Positions 61,881 to 64,000 of a stretch of 64,000 nt of DNA are shown here, piece after piece. The position numbers were made by a program, and so were the translations under genes. Source of the DNA: CALBPI01 sp038521865 (lineage in GTDB: Bacteria > Pseudomonadota > Gammaproteobacteria > Steroidobacterales > Woeseiaceae). Position 1 is the first letter of the stretch. Each line of letters begins with the position of its first letter. Location: NCBI GenBank assembly GCA_038521865.1, contig JBCBKO010000001.1, positions 558,001 to 622,000 of the forward strand. Reading direction: 5' to 3'. Below the pieces are notes generated by a model. The model did not search any database and was not told where the DNA came from. It saw only the letters and a program-made list of their open reading frames with translations.

Positions 61881-63146
61881 ATGCCGCTCGACCGGTTATC
61901 AGATTCAGCCATTGCCAAGATTGCCGGGAATTCTCAGCACCTTGATGCATTGGTGGATATGGCCTCCGGGCTTGGTGTTCGTGAGCGAAGCAACCTCGTG
62001 GCTCTCGAACGCAGTCTCCAGCATGCGTGGAATCTTGGGGCGAACAGCATCATCAGCTGGGCGCACCACCCACAAGGCATCTGTCTGCTTGTTGTCCCCC
62101 ATTACGCGCTTGCCGAGTACACGGCGACCCCTGCGGGCGGAGACCTGCCCTGGCGGCCGTCGGAATCCTTCATTACAGAGCTGATTTCCGGCCCCTGTAA
62201 TTTGTCGCTCGACCGGTTACATAAAGTCGCGCGGTTGCTCGATGTTGAGCCACAGGTCATCCAATTGAGGGATAAACTGGCGCAAACCGAGAAAGAGACG
62301 CAACTGATCGAAGCGATGGTGAAGCGATTTGGGGTGAACTATTGCCCTAACCGTGCGGTTGCGCTCTTCGATATCGTCGGATTTAGCCTGCTGAGCCCAT
62401 TTGAACAGATGACGCAGCTCAACAGCCTGTCTTACTCGCTAAATGCCGCTCACAGCAAGATGCTGGACAGAAAGATCGGAATCAGCTTCGCGCGATCTTC
62501 CAGTGGCGACGGTTTTTATATCTGGAACCGAGATCGGGGTCCGACGCCCAACGTCAATCTTTACCATTTTATGCAGCTTGTGCTCGCCGATAACGCCATC
62601 GCACGGAGCAAAGCGGTTGCGCGCTCAGTGCCACTGCTGCGGACCGCATTTCATGTCGGTGGATGCTACGAATTTCATCAGGCAGATGGGCTAAACCCGT
62701 CCACGCATGACTATATCGTGGGTGACGTCACGATTGAGTTGGCAAGAATGATCGAGAGGGCGATGCCTGGTCAGATTCTCGTCGGCGCTTTCGAGACTCG
62801 GCGGGATATGGAAGACGTGCATGCCGACGCAATTGCGTTTGTTGAGCAGACTCAACGCTCACTGGGTCGTCTCCAAGGCATGGAACTGTCTGGAGATCGG
62901 GTTACCGCCATCAAGTGCTACCTCACCGGCGAGCGATCGCCAACCGGTCTATTCTCGATCCGCAAACTCGTGATCAACGATAAACATGGGCTCACCCGTT
63001 TTGTATACAACGCGAAGGTAAATATTCATCGGCACAATGCCGAACCGATCCTGCTGGGTATCGAGGACAAGACGCTGCGACACGAAGCGGTTCCAATCCA
63101 GACTGCCGAGCTCATCTCTCTGCCCCAGGCAAACCTCCAGCCCTGA
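61881..63146 (+). CDS. Divergent class III nucleotidyl cyclase-homology protein
   Basis: A 421-residue protein. The first 150 residues are unrecognised and end in a helical LRDKLAQTEKETQLIEAMVK stretch (seen as a short coiled coil). The next part resembles a cyclase catalytic domain: VALFDIVGFSLLSP (metal Asp near 163), SSGDGFYIWNR (second Asp near 210), LRTAFHVGGCYEF, and YIVGDVTIELARMIERAMPGQILVG. Both metal-binding Asp residues remain, but the Asn of the usual V-N-x-A-x-R motif is replaced, so activity is uncertain. A GAGG site precedes the ATG. Confidence 0.65.
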   Translation: MPLDRLSDSAIAKIAGNSQHLDALVDMASGLGVRERSNLVALERSLQHAWNLGANSIISWAHHPQGICLLVVPHYALAEYTATPAGGDLPWRPSESFITELISGPCNLSLDRLHKVARLLDVEPQVIQLRDKLAQTEKETQLIEAMVKRFGVNYCPNRAVALFDIVGFSLLSPFEQMTQLNSLSYSLNAAHSKMLDRKIGISFARSSSGDGFYIWNRDRGPTPNVNLYHFMQLVLADNAIARSKAVARSVPLLRTAFHVGGCYEFHQADGLNPSTHDYIVGDVTIELARMIERAMPGQILVGAFETRRDMEDVHADAIAFVEQTQRSLGRLQGMELSGDRVTAIKCYLTGERSPTGLFSIRKLVINDKHGLTRFVYNAKVNIHRHNAEPILLGIEDKTLRHEAVPIQTAELISLPQANLQP

Positions 63147-63185
63147 GCCTTTCTTGGCTGCAACCGCGTTGCTCGCTGAAGTAAT

Positions 63186-63197
63186 ACTGTATACAGT
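63186..63197 (+). promoter_or_regulatory. GntR-type operator
   Basis: ACTGTATACAGT is a perfect 12-base palindrome centred on TGTATACA, the usual core for FCD-type GntR regulators. It ends seven bases before the regulator's ATG and overlaps a possible TATACA -10, fitting autorepression. Confidence 0.7.
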
Positions 63198-63203
63198 TAC
63201 GGC

Positions 63204-63869
63204 ATGAGCGAGCGTAAGCCAGGACGGCGCCAACAAAACCTCAGTTTGGAGGTTGCACGCACATTGCGTGACAAGATCGATTCGGGCGGGCTCGCTCCGG
63301 GGACGCGGGTGAATGAAGTCCATTTATCAGAGTCGTTAGGCGTGAGTCGTACGCCGCTGCGCGAGGCACTTTCACGTCTTGCCTCTGAAGGCGCAGTGCG
63401 CAGTGAACCCAGGCGTGGGTTTTTTGTCCGTCCGCTCACTTTCGAGGAATACGAGGCGTTGTGCCCTGCCCTCGCAGTTCTTGCCGCAGAGGCGCTGGAG
63501 ATTTCCGGCCCACCCGATCTTGGCATGCTGTATCAACTCGATGCGCTGAATAAGGAGATCGCGTCTAGTCAAACTCCGGCGCAACGCGTTGAACAGCAAG
63601 AGCTCTGGCTCAGAATGCTGTTATCCAGTTGCCGGAACCTGATCATTCTTGAGTTGATTGGTGATGTATCCCGGCGCCTGCGGCGCTATCGGCGGGCCTA
63701 TTTCAGACAATCCGAAAGCGAAATCCCGACCGATTCGAACCGCAATGCGATCGCAGAATTGCTTAGACAGGATGACACAGCGGCGGCTGCCGCACGCCTT
63801 AAGGCACACCTTAGCGAAGGCGTTCCAGGCCTTGCGCAGTGGTTGAAGTCCGCCGAACCTGGCGTTTGA
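63204..63869 (+). CDS. GntR-family regulator with FCD domain
   Basis: A 221-residue DNA-binding regulator. The winged helix is at about 10-78 (VNEVHLSESLGVSRTPLREALSRL contains the recognition helix SRTPLREALSRL) and the C-terminal all-helical FCD-type effector domain follows from about 90. The metal/ligand His residues of FCD domains are sparse here, so the effector may bind differently. No clear ribosome site precedes the ATG. Its target is probably its own gene and the adjacent one starting at 63958. Confidence 0.88.
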   Translation: MSERKPGRRQQNLSLEVARTLRDKIDSGGLAPGTRVNEVHLSESLGVSRTPLREALSRLASEGAVRSEPRRGFFVRPLTFEEYEALCPALAVLAAEALEISGPPDLGMLYQLDALNKEIASSQTPAQRVEQQELWLRMLLSSCRNLIILELIGDVSRRLRRYRRAYFRQSESEIPTDSNRNAIAELLRQDDTAAAAARLKAHLSEGVPGLAQWLKSAEPGV

Positions 63870-63957
63870 TAACCGATAACGTGACTGGACCCGGATTGCA
63901 GTTCGCATGTTTCGCCGTTGGATCGGTTGACGAGTCTTGTGACCGAGGTCTTGCATC

Positions 63958-64000
63958 ATGATGACCGTGACCTTAATCGGTGCGAGCATGATCATCCTCA
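63958..64000 (+). CDS. Start of an unidentified gene, cut by the window end
   Basis: An ATG-ATG pair behind a GAGG site opens a frame MMTVTLIGASMII that runs off the window. The hydrophobic start could be a membrane segment or a signal. Too short to assign; its place next to the GntR gene suggests a regulated target. Confidence 0.4.
   Translation, partial: MMTVTLIGASMIIL

Noticed and set aside
1..64000. CRISPR arrays, insertion sequences, integrases, prophage genes, tRNA or rRNA genes
   Set aside because: No repeated spacer pattern, transposase motif, terminal inverted repeats or structural RNA sequence was found on reading both strands.

Overview
The window is a gene-dense, moderately GC-rich chromosomal segment of a gammaproteobacterium. 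Supporting signs are the conserved rrtA/fabD-fabG-acpP-fabF-pabB-pabC-mltG-tmk-holB-pilZ order (close to the Pseudomonas arrangement), a T2SS gspG-N block, a TonB2-type energising cluster, and a fused aspartate kinase/diaminopimelate decarboxylase as known from Xanthomonas-like lineages. I see no rRNA, tRNA, CRISPR array, insertion sequence or prophage gene. The content is mostly core metabolism, and the main interest lies in its regulation.

Layout. 1-2005 (+): the 3' part of a beta-oxidation dehydrogenase, then a double cyclic-nucleotide-binding/rhodanese protein. 2019-11205 (-): one long cluster for fatty-acid initiation and elongation (fabD, fabG, acpP, fabF), p-aminobenzoate synthesis (pabB, pabC), cell-wall cleavage (mltG), dTMP kinase, DNA polymerase delta' and PilZ, headed by a rhombosortase-like intramembrane protease. 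11308-16830 (+): type II secretion pseudopilins and platform genes gspG-H-I-J-K-L-M-N. 16814-24008 (-): an AddA/AddB-like helicase-nuclease pair behind an AlaA-like aminotransferase, preceded by a long non-coding leader with a strong intrinsic terminator. 24628-28177: etfBA, a peroxiredoxin and an acyl-CoA dehydrogenase; 28181-33671 (-): a ferredoxin and a six-gene TonB2-type system (DUF3450, TtpC-like, ExbB, ExbD, TonB, TPR). 33945-36260: a second acyl-CoA dehydrogenase and a quinone-oxidoreductase-like MDR.

36264-42176 (+): ilvC-leuA-leuC-leuD-leuB behind an attenuator (leader peptide with a Leu-Leu-Leu run, antiterminator segment, intrinsic terminator). 42168-44596 (-): metY-metX behind a clear SAM-I riboswitch with a probable Shine-Dalgarno-sequestering platform. 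44855-51988 (+): a TrpR-family regulator whose own promoter carries an operator shaped like a trp operator, followed by the compact operon hisGDCBHAF-hisE. hisF has no ATG, GTG or TTG start, and hisI is absent. 51994-61691 (-): a tightly overlapping operon of threonine dehydratase-like, FAD-linked 2-hydroxyacid dehydrogenase, membrane Ser/Thr kinase with a Calx-beta-like tail, ilvD, lysC-lysA fusion and thioesterase. 61881-64000 (+): a divergent class III cyclase-homology protein, a GntR/FCD regulator with a 12-bp perfect palindrome at its promoter, and the first codons of a further gene.

Taken together, a large part of the window makes branched-chain amino acids, histidine, methionine and lysine. 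Three adjacent units (ilvC-leu, metYX, his) appear to be controlled by three different mechanisms: ribosome-mediated attenuation, a riboswitch, and a protein repressor. Assignments rest on recognising protein motifs and reading the DNA directly; no database search was run.
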